A stretch of 12,182 nt of DNA from Chloroflexota bacterium (GCA_015661135.1 JACVXW010000107.1:1-12182), one strand, 5' to 3'; counted from the stretch's first letter, positions 1-7,132 are shown. A program made the numbers and translations. Notes: generated from the sequence alone by a model not told the origin.

Positions 1-544
1 GGCGCGTATCGCGGGTTGATCCAGAAGCACGGCGAGCCGGCCCCGGGGCCGCTTGCGACGCAGCTCCGCCTTCGACTGCAGCCGGCGCCAGAGATCCTCG
101 CCGTGCTCCCCTATTACGCCTACCACCCGTTCGGCGTGGAGCAGCGACGAGCCGATGTGCTCCGCCGCGTTGCGCGGGACACCACGAGACTGGAGGCGTT
201 GACTGCCCTCGCCGGCTCGCGGGCCGAGGTCGGCGCCGCGGCCGCGACCGCGCTGCGCCGCAACCCGGGCATCGGCGCCTGGACGGCGGCGGAGGTGACG
301 CTCCGAGCGTTGGGCGATCCCGACGCGGTGAGCGTCGGCGACTTCCACCTGAAGAACCTCGTCTCGTTCGCGCTGGCAGGAGAGCCGCGCGGCACGGACG
401 ACCGGATGCTCGAACTGCTCGAGCCGTGGGCTCGAGCCGTGGCGCGGTCACCGCGCGCGTGTCATCAGGCTGCTGGAACTCAGCGGCATCACCGCGCCGC
501 GCTACGGTCCGAGGTACGCGCCGCCGGACCGGCGCGGGATGTGA
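1..544 (+). pseudogene. AlkA-like DNA-3-methyladenine glycosylase, 3' part, frameshifted
   Basis: Base-excision-repair glycosylase that would remove alkylated purines from DNA. The reading frame is open from base 1, so the true start lies upstream; the in-frame TTG at 16 is internal. A helix-hairpin-helix/GPD core is visible: an NPGIGAWTAAEV motif near 271-306, then DPDAVSVGDFH, whose Asp at 340-342 matches the catalytic Asp of the AlkA family (Asp238 in E. coli AlkA). After DRMLELLEPW the frame breaks. The 13 bases at 417-429 are repeated exactly at 430-442. Removing one copy restores the usual family C-terminus (RGHRARVIRLLELSG, then RYGPRYAPP) in the frame starting at 443 and ending at the TGA 542-544. 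Read literally, the first frame runs on to 690, deep into the convergent methyltransferase gene. Identity is confident. Whether the lesion is real or an assembly error is open. Confidence 0.85.
417..442. repeat. 13-bp perfect tandem duplication inside the glycosylase gene
   Basis: The unit GCTCGAGCCGTGG occurs at 417-429 and again, directly abutting, at 430-442. Thirteen bases shift the frame by one and explain why the conserved C-terminus of the glycosylase continues in another frame. Confidence 0.95.
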
Positions 545-548
545 GCAT

Positions 549-564
549 CGTCCGTCAGCGGACG
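549..564. terminator. Short hairpin between convergent genes (weak terminator candidate)
   Basis: CGTCCG (549-554) and CGGACG (559-564) form a 6-bp GC-rich stem around the loop TCAG. The hairpin lies just past the glycosylase stop (544) and contains the methyltransferase stop codon on the minus strand (555-557). No T-tract follows on either strand, so intrinsic termination is uncertain. Confidence 0.35.
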
Positions 565-1420
565 CGGAGCGCCTCGGACATTGCGGCAAGGTGGGCCGGC
601 GTCGAGCCGCAGCAGGCGCCGATGATCGTTGCGCCCGCCTCGCGGACCTCGCGGGCGTACTCGGCCATCACCGATGGCTCGGCCCGGTAGACGGCCCGCA
701 TGTCGACGAGTTCGGGCATGCCAGCGTTCGACTTCGAGACCAGGATCGCGTCGGGCTCGGCGGCATGCATCTTCGCAATCACCGGGATGATCTCGTCCGG
801 ACCGTTGCCGCAGTTGCCGCCGATCGCGTCGGCGCCCCACTCGACCAGGGCGTGCGCCGCGCGTTCCGGCGAGATCCCCATCATCGTGTGGCCGCGGGTG
901 TCGAAGGTCATCGTGGTGATCAACGGGATCTCGGGGGCAACGCGGCGAACGCCGCGGATCGCCGCCTCGATTTCCTCGAGCGCGGACATCGTCTCGATCC
1001 AGATCAGGTCCACGCCGCCGGCCACGAGGGCCGCCGCCTGCTCCGCGAAGACATCGACCGCCTCCTCGGGCTCCAGCACGCCGAGCGGCGCCATGAGCGA
1101 GCCGGACGGGCCGATGTCCCCGGCCACCAGCGCCTTGCCGCCGGCAGCGTCAACCTCGGCGCGCAGCAGCACGGCTGCCATCTGGTTGAACTCGGACACC
1201 CGTTCCTCGTTGCCGTGCAGGCTCAAACGGAGCCCTGGGTGAGGTTCCAGACCTCGGGCGGGTCGCCGAACTGGAGTCCGGACGCGAACAGCATCGTGCC
1301 CATGGCACCGTCGGCCAGCGTGGGCACGCCGGTGCGAACGGTCGCGTCCCAGCGGGCGCGCTGGACGGCCGGCGGGACGGGTCCCGGTGCCCCGTGCTGG
1401 GCGCTTTCCTCGTCGATCAC
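555..1420 (-). pseudogene. Homocysteine S-methyltransferase (BHMT/MetH-N family), internal deletion with frameshift
   Basis: Cytosolic zinc enzyme that would methylate homocysteine to methionine. The N-terminal part reads in one frame (LADGAMGTMLFASGLQFGDP, then PEVWNLT, down to about 1238) and hits a TGA at 1223-1225. The rest reads in a second frame from about 1229 (RLSLHGNEERVSEFNQ) to the stop at 555. Between WNLT and SLHGNEER the family normally has about 30 residues, including the TNTFG strand; only a few unmatched codons are present here. The three zinc-binding cysteines remain downstream (GGNCGNGP and GACCGSTP). I chose the GTG at 1420 because GGAGGG (1435-1430) sits 9 nt upstream; a GTG at 1327 is the alternative. 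It is divergent from the kinase gene at 1496. As written it cannot give a full enzyme. Confidence 0.83.
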
Positions 1421-1429
1421 GAAACCGAT

Positions 1430-1435
1430 CCCTCC
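1430..1435 (-). promoter_or_regulatory. Shine-Dalgarno for the methyltransferase start
   Basis: Minus-strand GGAGGG, 9 nt upstream of the GTG at 1420-1418. It decides in favour of this start over the later GTG at 1327, which has no comparable site. Confidence 0.55.
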
Positions 1436-1495
1436 GTGCAGGTCCCGGACAGCGTAGTGTCCATGTCGCGATTCGTCCCGGAGTATCGTCCGGCG

Positions 1496-2848
1496 ATGAC
1501 CGACGACCTCGATCCCCTGATGTCGCTCCACCTGCTCGTGCCACACCCAACGATGGCCGCCGTTCTCGTACAGCTCGACGAGGACGGATTCGTTCGACTG
1601 CCCGAGGTCGCCGGCGTGGCGTCGAACGGCGTCAAGGCGATCGCGTCGGCCGTCGCCGCCCGCCTCGATCACGCGGTGGAGATCCTCCGGGTGGCGCCGA
1701 CCTGGCTGAACGACGCCGATCGATCGCCCCACGTCTTCGTCGAGACGGAGCCGCTGCCACACGGCGTGACACCCGCCGGGTGCTCGTGGCTGCGCTTGTC
1801 CGAGACCGGCGTCCACTGGGCGGGGCCACCCGAGATCCTCGCGTCGCTGAACCGATGGCGCGCCGAAGCCGGGACGGGAACGCCGTCGCCGCGACGCCCG
1901 CGCTGGTCGAGACCGGGCTTTGCCGAGCATGCCCGCCGATGGGCAGCCGAACGCCTGGCGGAGGCAGGCTCACCGGCCGTGACGGCGCTGCGGATGGATC
2001 AGCTCTGGGGACTCTCGGCGATCATGCGGGCCGAGACCGCGGACGGGGCCGTCTTCCTGAAGTCCTGTGCCCGGGTCTTTCCGACCGAGCCGTCGATCAC
2101 CGCCACGGTCCGGCGCGTCGCGCCCGCCATCGGGCCGCCGGTCCTGGCCGCCGATGACGCCGAGGGGCTACTCCTGATGCGCGACGTCGGCGGCACGGCC
2201 CTCGGTGACGAGCCACCCGAGCGATGGCCGGATGGTCTCTTGGCGCTCGGAGACCTTCAGCGGTCGTGGCGCGAGTCCCCGGCAGCCATCGAACTCGAGG
2301 ATCGAGGGCCCGCGCGACTGGCCGAGATCCTGCCGGCGCTGCTCGAAGATCCGATCCTCGAACAACTGCCCGCCCAGATCCACGATCGCCTCCGCGCTCG
2401 TCTGCCTCGGCTCCTGGATGCCTGCCATCGCATCGCCGACCTGGCCCCTGCTCCGACCATTATCCATGGCGACTTTCACCCGTGGAACGTGCACGCGACT
2501 GCGCGCGGGATCTCGATTATCGACTGGTCAGATTCGTGCCTGGCCCATCCCTTCTTCGACGTCGTCACCTACGTCGGGCGAACAAAGGACGCTGCCGCGC
2601 GAACGGCGATGGTCGCGGCCTACCTCGACGGCTGGTCTGACGAGGGTTCGCGCGAGACGCTGGAGGAGGCTGCTCAACTCGCATTGCCGCTGGGCTGTCT
2701 TCACCAGCTCGAGAGCTACCGACGTATCCTCGCTTCGCTCGATCCGGACGACATCTGGGATCTGGAGCCTTCCGGGCGATCGTTCGCCGAGGCGGCGGTC
2801 GCGTGGCTCGACGACGGCCTGGACGCCGACGTGGCCGTGCACACGTGA
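1496..2848 (+). CDS. Aminoglycoside phosphotransferase (APH)-family kinase with N-terminal extension
   Basis: Predicted 450-residue cytosolic protein. The C-terminal half is an APH/choline-kinase-like phosphotransferase: a candidate ATP-anchoring Lys at about 189 (VFLKS), the catalytic-loop motif HGDFHPWN at about 324-331, and the metal-binding IDW motif at about 342-344. The substrate cannot be read from sequence; many chromosomal members are not resistance enzymes. About 170 residues precede the kinase domain. They begin HLLVPHPTMAAVLVQLDEDG and contain LPEV, which is loosely Nudix-like, but no Nudix box is present. Start: ATG 1496 is preferred, with a TATCGT -10-like hexamer 6 nt upstream suggesting a leaderless transcript. 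ATGs at 1463 and 1520 and the upstream start at 1394 are in the same frame. It is divergent from the methyltransferase, and the frame is intact throughout. Confidence 0.82.
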   Translation: MTDDLDPLMSLHLLVPHPTMAAVLVQLDEDGFVRLPEVAGVASNGVKAIASAVAARLDHAVEILRVAPTWLNDADRSPHVFVETEPLPHGVTPAGCSWLRLSETGVHWAGPPEILASLNRWRAEAGTGTPSPRRPRWSRPGFAEHARRWAAERLAEAGSPAVTALRMDQLWGLSAIMRAETADGAVFLKSCARVFPTEPSITATVRRVAPAIGPPVLAADDAEGLLLMRDVGGTALGDEPPERWPDGLLALGDLQRSWRESPAAIELEDRGPARLAEILPALLEDPILEQLPAQIHDRLRARLPRLLDACHRIADLAPAPTIIHGDFHPWNVHATARGISIIDWSDSCLAHPFFDVVTYVGRTKDAAARTAMVAAYLDGWSDEGSRETLEEAAQLALPLGCLHQLESYRRILASLDPDDIWDLEPSGRSFAEAAVAWLDDGLDADVAVHT

Positions 2849-2887
2849 CACCGGGGTGTGCGGCGTCGATCCCCCGGCGAGCGAAGG

Positions 2888-3178
2888 CTACGCTGCGGCT
2901 TCCTGGTTCCCGTCGCGCCCTCGGCCAAGGTCGCCGCGGACGGCGGCCGCGCCGTGCAGGTCAGACCAGGCCGTGACGGCGGAGGCGAGGACTGCCGACC
3001 CGGGACGAACCGCAAGCCGGTCATCGCCGCCGCGGATCCCGGCCCCGAGCTCCGCGAGATGTCCGCGATAGGCGGGCTTGTCTCCGTCCAGCCGGCCGGA
3101 GGAGGGATAGACGTCGAAGTAGCCGTCCGTGCTGACGACGATGTTCGCCTCGGGCGAACTGAATGACGTTCGAGCCAT
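2888..3178 (-). CDS. Hypothetical small protein (doubtful)
   Basis: A 96-residue reading frame starting at ATG 3178, beginning MARTSFSSPEANIVV and containing STDGYFDVYPSSGRLDG. I do not recognise the family. Codons in the first two-thirds look plausible for this genome (GC-ending third positions). The last 20 or so residues are low-complexity Ala/Gly/Arg and resemble non-coding GC-rich sequence. No Shine-Dalgarno is seen. The frame also extends upstream to 3280 without a convincing reason. It would be convergent with the kinase and divergent from the TfoX-like gene. It is the only plausible gene in the 2849-3334 interval; otherwise that interval shows nothing recognisable. Confidence 0.33.
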   Translation of the reverse strand: MARTSFSSPEANIVVSTDGYFDVYPSSGRLDGDKPAYRGHLAELGAGIRGGDDRLAVRPGSAVLASAVTAWSDLHGAAAVRGDLGRGRDGNQEAAA

Positions 3179-3334
3179 GTGGATACAGAATCCGATCCGT
3201 CGCGCGCTTCGGACCGGCGAATGAAAGCCCGGCGATGGCGACCAGTCCGCCACCTTCGGGCCTGCGGGCCATTCCGTCAAACGTCCGACAATGGTGCTGT
3301 TGCGGCGCGCCCTGCTGTACCCTCACTCGCAACG

Positions 3335-3688
3335 ATGCCGAAGTTCGAGAAGTCGTCCCCGGAGCTGGTCGCTCGATTCGCGGCCGCGATCGACCGGAAT
3401 GCCGCGCCCGATGTCACCCAGCGCCAGATGTTCGGCTTTCCCTGCGCCTGGATCGGCGGCAACATGCTGACCGGCCTGTTCGCCGAGGACTGGTGGGTCC
3501 GGGTCTCGGAGGCGGACCGCGACGCGCTGCTCGCCCTCCCCGGCGCGCACCCGTTCGAGCCGATGCCCGGCCGCAAGATGGGCCGCTACGTCGTGCTGCC
3601 GGCTGATGTTGCGGCAGATGACGACGTCGTGGACGCATGGCTCGCCCGGGCGATGGACTTTACCCGCTCGATGCCGCCGAAGCGATAG
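3335..3688 (+). CDS. TfoX N-terminal domain protein
   Basis: A 117-residue protein matching the TfoX_N domain: KSSPELVARFAAAI, then the family hallmark QRQMFGFPCAWIGGNMLTGLF, then a stretch containing HPFEPMPGRKMGRYVVLP, and a short helical end (VDAWLARAMDFTRSM). Stand-alone TfoX_N proteins are common in soil bacteria; their function is not established, and they should not be equated with the competence regulator TfoX/Sxy, which has an additional C-terminal domain. The ATG at 3335 places the first residues where the family normally begins. The frame is open upstream to a GTG at 3179, but that extension has no domain character. No clear Shine-Dalgarno is visible; TACCCT at 3318-3323 could be a -10. 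The gene is convergent with the fumarase, 22 bp away. Confidence 0.82.
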   Translation: MPKFEKSSPELVARFAAAIDRNAAPDVTQRQMFGFPCAWIGGNMLTGLFAEDWWVRVSEADRDALLALPGAHPFEPMPGRKMGRYVVLPADVAADDDVVDAWLARAMDFTRSMPPKR

Positions 3689-3710
3689 ATCCGGCGGCGC
3701 TCAGGCGGAC

Positions 3711-5028
3711 TCAGCCGGCGGACGGCCTCGTCATCGCGACGGGATCGATCGCGGCGTCGAACGCCTCGGCGGTGAGGTAGCCCAGGGCGAGCGCGGCCTC
3801 GCGGAGGGTCGTTCCCTCGTGGTGGGCTTTCTTGGCGATCTCGGCCGCCCTGTCGTAGCCGATCGACGGCGCCAGCGCGGTCACCAGCATCAGCGAACTG
3901 TCGAGGTGCTCGCGGATCCGGACGGCATCGGCCTCCAGGCCGTCCACGCAGTGCTCCCGGAAGGAGCGGCAAGCGTCGGTGAGCAGCTCGATCCCGTGGA
4001 GCAGATCGTGGGCGATGACCGGCTTGAAGACGTTGAGCTCGAAGTTGCCCTGCGAGCCGGCGATCGTGATCGCGGCGTCGTAGCCGAAGACCTGTACACA
4101 GACCATGGTCAGCATCTCGGACTGGGTCGGGTTCACCTTTCCCGGCATGATCGAGGAGCCGGGCTCGTTCTCGGGGAGCCTGAGTTCACCGAGCCCGGCG
4201 CGCGGCCCTGACCCGAGCCAGCGGATGTCGTTGGCGATCTTCATGAGGCTCGTGGCCCGCGACTCGCACGGCGAATTCCGGGTGCGCGCTGAGCCCGGTC
4301 CCGACGGCCGTGCCCCCGAGCGCGATCTCGTACAGGCCCGGCAGCGTGGCCTCAAGCCGGACGATCCCGCCGTCCAGCTGTGCCACGTACCCGCTGAACT
4401 CCTGGCCGAGCGTCAGCGGGACGGCGTCCTGGAGATGCGTCCGGCCGATCTTCACGATCGTGTCGAACTCGGCCCGCTTGGTATCCAGCGCGTCGCGGAG
4501 GCCGCGGACGCTCGGGATCAGGTCCTCGACGATCGCCATCGCAGCGGCCATGTGGAGCGCCGTCGGGAACGTGTCGTTGCTCGACTGGCTGCGATTGACG
4601 TCATCGTTGGGGTGGATCGGCTTCTTGCCGCCGCGCGCGCCCGTCGCGATCTCGTTGGCCCGGCTCGCGATGACCTCGTTCACGTTCATGTTCGATTGCG
4701 TGCCGGAGCCCGTCTGCCAGACGCGGAGGGGAAACTCCCCGGCGAGCGCGCCGGCGACGACCTCGTCGGCGGCCCGGACGATGAGTTCGCGCTTCTCTGC
4801 CGGGAGGAGGCCGAGATCGGCGTTCACCTCGGCCGCGGCGCGCTTGAGGATCCCGAATGCCCGGATGATCCCCTTCGGCATCGTGTCATGGCTGATCGCG
4901 AAGTGGTGGAGGCTCCGCTGGGTCTGCGCGCCCCAGTGATGCCCGGCAGGGACGTCAATCGGCCCCATCGAGTCCGATTCGGTGCGGGTGGGGCCGCCTT
5001 CGCCGCCGCCCGTGTCATGGTGGCTCAC
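3711..5028 (-). pseudogene. fumC: Class II fumarate hydratase, internal deletion with frameshift
   Basis: TCA-cycle enzyme interconverting fumarate and malate, normally a homotetramer. The N-terminal part (GTG 5028 to about 4258) has the expected motifs in order: VPAGHHWGAQTQR, GSGTQSNMNVNEVIASRAN, HPNDDVNRSQSSND and GRTHLQDAVP, whose His is the family base (about residue 198). After HPEFAVRVA (about residue 257) the frame breaks. In another frame the protein resumes at ATSLMKIANDIRW and continues through the signature GSSIMPGKVNPTQSEM to the stop at 3711. Compared with E. coli FumC as I recall it, about 38 residues between these points are missing, near 4250-4258. The start is uncertain: the GTG lacks a Shine-Dalgarno, but the protein N-terminus must lie between it and MGPIDVP. 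If the sequence is right, no full fumarase is made from this locus. Confidence 0.88.
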
Positions 5029-5082
5029 AGACTGAGTATGGCGCGGTCGTCCGGACGGCGCGACACGCCCTGATTTCGGGTA

Positions 5083-5113
5083 TTGACATTGGAGCGGCTC
5101 CAAGGTCTAGCGT
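5083..5113 (+). promoter_or_regulatory. MerR-type promoter/operator of the DUF2652-SRPBCC operon
   Basis: TTGACA (-35, 5083-5088) and TAGCGT (-10, 5108-5113) are separated by 19 bp, the overlong spacer typical of MerR-activated promoters. The spacer contains a perfect dyad TTGGAGCGGCTCCAA (5089-5103, 6-bp arms around CGG). The expected transcription start falls at about 5120-5121, on the ATG, so the message is probably leaderless. The likely ligand is the MerR protein encoded at 6632, whose own promoter carries a related site. Confidence 0.82.
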
Positions 5114-5120
5114 GCCGCAC

Positions 5121-6145
5121 ATGGCATCGAAACCCGAAGCCGGATTCCTCGTCATCGCCGACCTGACGGGTTACACCGCGTACCTGTCGGGCGGCGAGAT
5201 CGAGCACGCCCCGACGATTGCCGGGGACCTCCTCGAGACGATCGTCGGACGGCTGGAGCCGCCGTTCCGGCTGGCGAAGTTCGAGGGCGACGCGGCGTTC
5301 CTGTACGTCGAGGACGGACGGGCCGACCCATCCCTCCTGCTGGACGCGCTCGAAGCGTCGTACATCGCGTTCCGCCGCCGCCTTCGGAGCATCGAGGGGG
5401 CCACGGCCTGCACCTGCAACGCGTGCGGGCTGGCGCCGCGCCTGGACCTCAAATTCATCGTCCATCACGGGCCGTTCGTGCGGACGATCATTGCCGGCCG
5501 TGAGGAGCTCGCGGGCTCCGCGGTGATCGTCGCCCATCGCCTGCTCAAGAGCCCGACGGTGTCGGCCGCTCGAATCAATGGCTTCGTGCTCTTTACGAGC
5601 GCCGCCGGCGAAACCCTGGGGCTGGACCCCGTGGCCCTGTCCCTGGCCGAATCCCGCGAGTCAATCGAGCACCTCGGCGACGTCTCGACCTAGGCCGTTC
5701 CCTGCTGGACCTGGAGGTCGATGTCCGAGCCGACACCGCGCGGTCGTGGGCGCATCTGACGTCACCGGCCCTGCGTTCGCTCTGGGAGGGCCCGATCACT
5801 ATTGACGAGGTCTCGATCGGCGGACGGCGAGGGGTCGGCACCACGTCGCAATGCGTCACCGGGCGGCTGGCGACGCTCGAGGAGATCGTGGACTGGCAGC
5901 CGTTCGACCACGCCGGTTGGCGGCTGGCCGTGCCGGAAGTCGGCCCTGTGGAGGCCACCCTGGATCTCGCCGCCATCGACAGCGGAACGCGGGCGCACCT
6001 GCGCTGGCGCGTACCGGAAGACCGGGAGCTCGACCCGGATCTCGTTGAGCGGCTGGTCGCAGAGAAGACGTCCGCGCTGCAGCGTTTGGCGCGGCTATTG
6101 GAACGAGGGCTCGCGACCGCGGCCCGAAAGGAGGATCCGGAATGA
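5121..6145 (+). pseudogene. DUF2652 cyclase-like protein with C-terminal SRPBCC domain, frameshifted
   Basis: The first frame (5121-5693, 190 residues) is a DUF2652 domain related to class III nucleotide cyclases: FLVIADLTGYTAYL with Asp14 and KFEGDAAFLY with Asp57 correspond to the two metal-binding Asp positions. CTCNAC (97-102) is a CxCxxC motif. GSAVIVAHRLLK matches the late cyclase motif but has Ile where active cyclases have Asn. It stops at TAG 5691. From about 5702 a second frame (mod-3 shifted) gives LLDLEVDVRADTARSWAHLT and EEIVDWQPFDH, an SRPBCC fold, ending at 6145. That frame has no ATG, GTG or TTG before 5888, so it cannot easily be a separate gene. As I recall, full DUF2652 proteins run on from EHLGxV into an SRPBCC domain through a linker that is missing here. 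I chose ATG 5121 over GTG 5112 because the -10 box overlaps the GTG. Confidence 0.75.
6127..6134 (+). promoter_or_regulatory. Strong Shine-Dalgarno for the second SRPBCC gene
   Basis: AAAGGAGG lies 7 nt upstream of ATG 6142, inside the end of the preceding gene. It fixes the start and indicates translation from the same operon message. Confidence 0.75.
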
Positions 6146-6600
6146 TCAAGTACGAGAGCCAGGTGGTGATCGACCGGCCGCCGGACGTCGTATTTGGCGC
6201 CCTGCTCAACCCGGACCTGTACGCGAAATGGACGCCCATGGCGGACATGGAGTTCGTGGACGCGGGGCCGCCGCGCGTGGGGCTCCGGGGCCGCTTCAGG
6301 ATGACCGAAGGTCCGATCAAGGACCCCCTCGACATGGAGATCGTCGAGTTCGAACCCGACCGGAGAGTGGTGTTCCGGATCACCCACCCGTCGCTGGACT
6401 GGCTGGCCGTGACGAGCCTCCGCCCGGAGGGTGTCGGGACGCGGGTCACCTACGCGGGCGAGATGTCCCTTCGCGGCTGGCGCCGGATCCTGGAGCCGAT
6501 GATGAGCGGAGAGGTGAGCCGCGGCGAAGCACAGGAGATCGCCAAGTTCAAGGCCTTGCTCGAGAGCGCGGCGCACCAGGAACCGGCCGCCGCGTCTTGA
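6142..6600 (+). CDS. SRPBCC (START-like/polyketide cyclase-type) protein
   Basis: A 152-residue single-domain SRPBCC protein. It begins IKYESQVVIDRPPDVVFGAL, then LNPDLYAKWTPM, the usual first strand, helix and conserved Trp of the fold. A run of strands follows (RGRFRMTEG, LDMEIVEFEPDRRVVFRITH, GTRVTYAGEMSL), and it ends in the long helix that closes the ligand cavity (GEAQEIAKFKALLES). The ligand is unknown. The start overlaps the upstream stop as ATGA and has a strong Shine-Dalgarno, so it is translationally coupled to the DUF2652-SRPBCC gene. Its TGA stop (6598-6600) lies inside the -35 box of the regulator promoter. It is probably controlled by the MerR-type promoter at 5083. Being a second SRPBCC domain in one operon, it may act on the same ligand class; that is inference. 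Confidence 0.85.
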   Translation: MIKYESQVVIDRPPDVVFGALLNPDLYAKWTPMADMEFVDAGPPRVGLRGRFRMTEGPIKDPLDMEIVEFEPDRRVVFRITHPSLDWLAVTSLRPEGVGTRVTYAGEMSLRGWRRILEPMMSGEVSRGEAQEIAKFKALLESAAHQEPAAAS

Positions 6601-6627
6601 CATTCGAACCACTCCAAGGTTGAGTGG
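6597..6627 (+). promoter_or_regulatory. Second MerR-like operator/promoter, before the regulator gene
   Basis: TTGACA (6597-6602) is followed by TTCGAACCACTCCAAGGT. Aligned with the promoter at 5083, 20 of the first 25 bases agree, including TTGACATT and the right half-site CTCCAAGGT; the left half-site is imperfect (TTCGAA for TTGGAG). The -10 at 19-bp spacing (GAGTGG) is poor. The site is therefore probably a binding site that lets the regulator tune its own expression, with a weak promoter, while read-through from the operon supplies a basal level. Confidence 0.6.
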
Positions 6628-6631
6628 CGTC

Positions 6632-7132
6632 ATGCGCATCGGTGAACTGGCAGACAGGATTGGCGTCACGGCCGACACGGTCCGGTTCTACGAGCGGGCC
6701 GGATGGTTGCCGCGGCCGCCACGCCAGGAGAATGGCTATCGCGAGTACGCGGAGGCCGACGCTGAGCACCTCCGCCTGCTCATCGACCTGCGGCGCCTGG
6801 AACTGCCCCTCGAAGAGGCGGCCCGTCTCGCGTCGTATTGCCACTCGGGGCACTGCGCCGACACCGCGTCGCAGCTCCCGTCCCTGATCGCCGAGCGTCG
6901 AGCCGATATCGGCGAGCGGATGGACCGCCTGCGCGAACTCGACGCCCGCCTGGCCGATCTCGAGCGACACGTCACGGAGCCGCCACGCCGTGCCGGATTC
7001 AGTGACGGCACGCCGGGCGCACGAGCGGCGCTCTCGGTTCTCGATTCGGACGGCCCGTGCTGCGACGCGGCCGTGGCCATCGAGGGCGTCGCCGAGGGCG
7101 GCTGCGCCTGCTGCACCGCGCCCGCAGGCTGA
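6632..7132 (+). CDS. MerR-family transcriptional regulator, cysteine-rich (metal- or thiol-sensing type)
   Basis: A 166-residue protein. Residues 1-70 are the MerR winged helix-turn-helix (RIGELADRIGVTADTVRFYE, then RAGWLPRP and NGYREY). Residues about 82-115 form the dimerisation coiled coil. Seven cysteines stand out: C70 and C75 (YCHSGHC) at the start of the coiled coil, where metal-sensing MerR proteins carry a ligand Cys, then C143/C144 and C158/C160/C161 (CACC) in the tail. This pattern fits sensing of a soft metal or a thiol-reactive signal, but the effector cannot be named. ATG 6632 is chosen because the HTH begins there at its usual position; the in-frame TTG at 6620 lies in the operator. 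It follows the SRPBCC gene by 31 bp on the same strand and is convergent with the oxidoreductase. Confidence 0.88.
   Translation: MRIGELADRIGVTADTVRFYERAGWLPRPPRQENGYREYAEADAEHLRLLIDLRRLELPLEEAARLASYCHSGHCADTASQLPSLIAERRADIGERMDRLRELDARLADLERHVTEPPRRAGFSDGTPGARAALSVLDSDGPCCDAAVAIEGVAEGGCACCTAPAG

Noticed and set aside
417..544. Programmed ribosomal frameshift in the glycosylase
   Set aside because: No slippery heptamer or stimulatory structure is needed to explain it: an exact 13-bp duplication accounts fully for the frame change.
426..1457. Long plus-strand open frame of 343 codons
   Set aside because: It is antisense to the homocysteine methyltransferase, and its translation is Arg/Gly/His-rich with no domain. 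Only its start region (443-544) is meaningful, as the shifted end of the glycosylase.
1441..1490. Two GTCCCGGA repeats in the divergent region, considered as an operator
   Set aside because: Only two short copies about 33 bp apart in GC-rich DNA, with no dyad and no recognisable regulator nearby.
5888..6145. Separate small gene starting at GTG 5888
   Set aside because: That start lies in the middle of the SRPBCC fold (before DWQPFDH), and conserved residues continue upstream in the same frame to about 5702, so it is the tail of the frameshifted gene.
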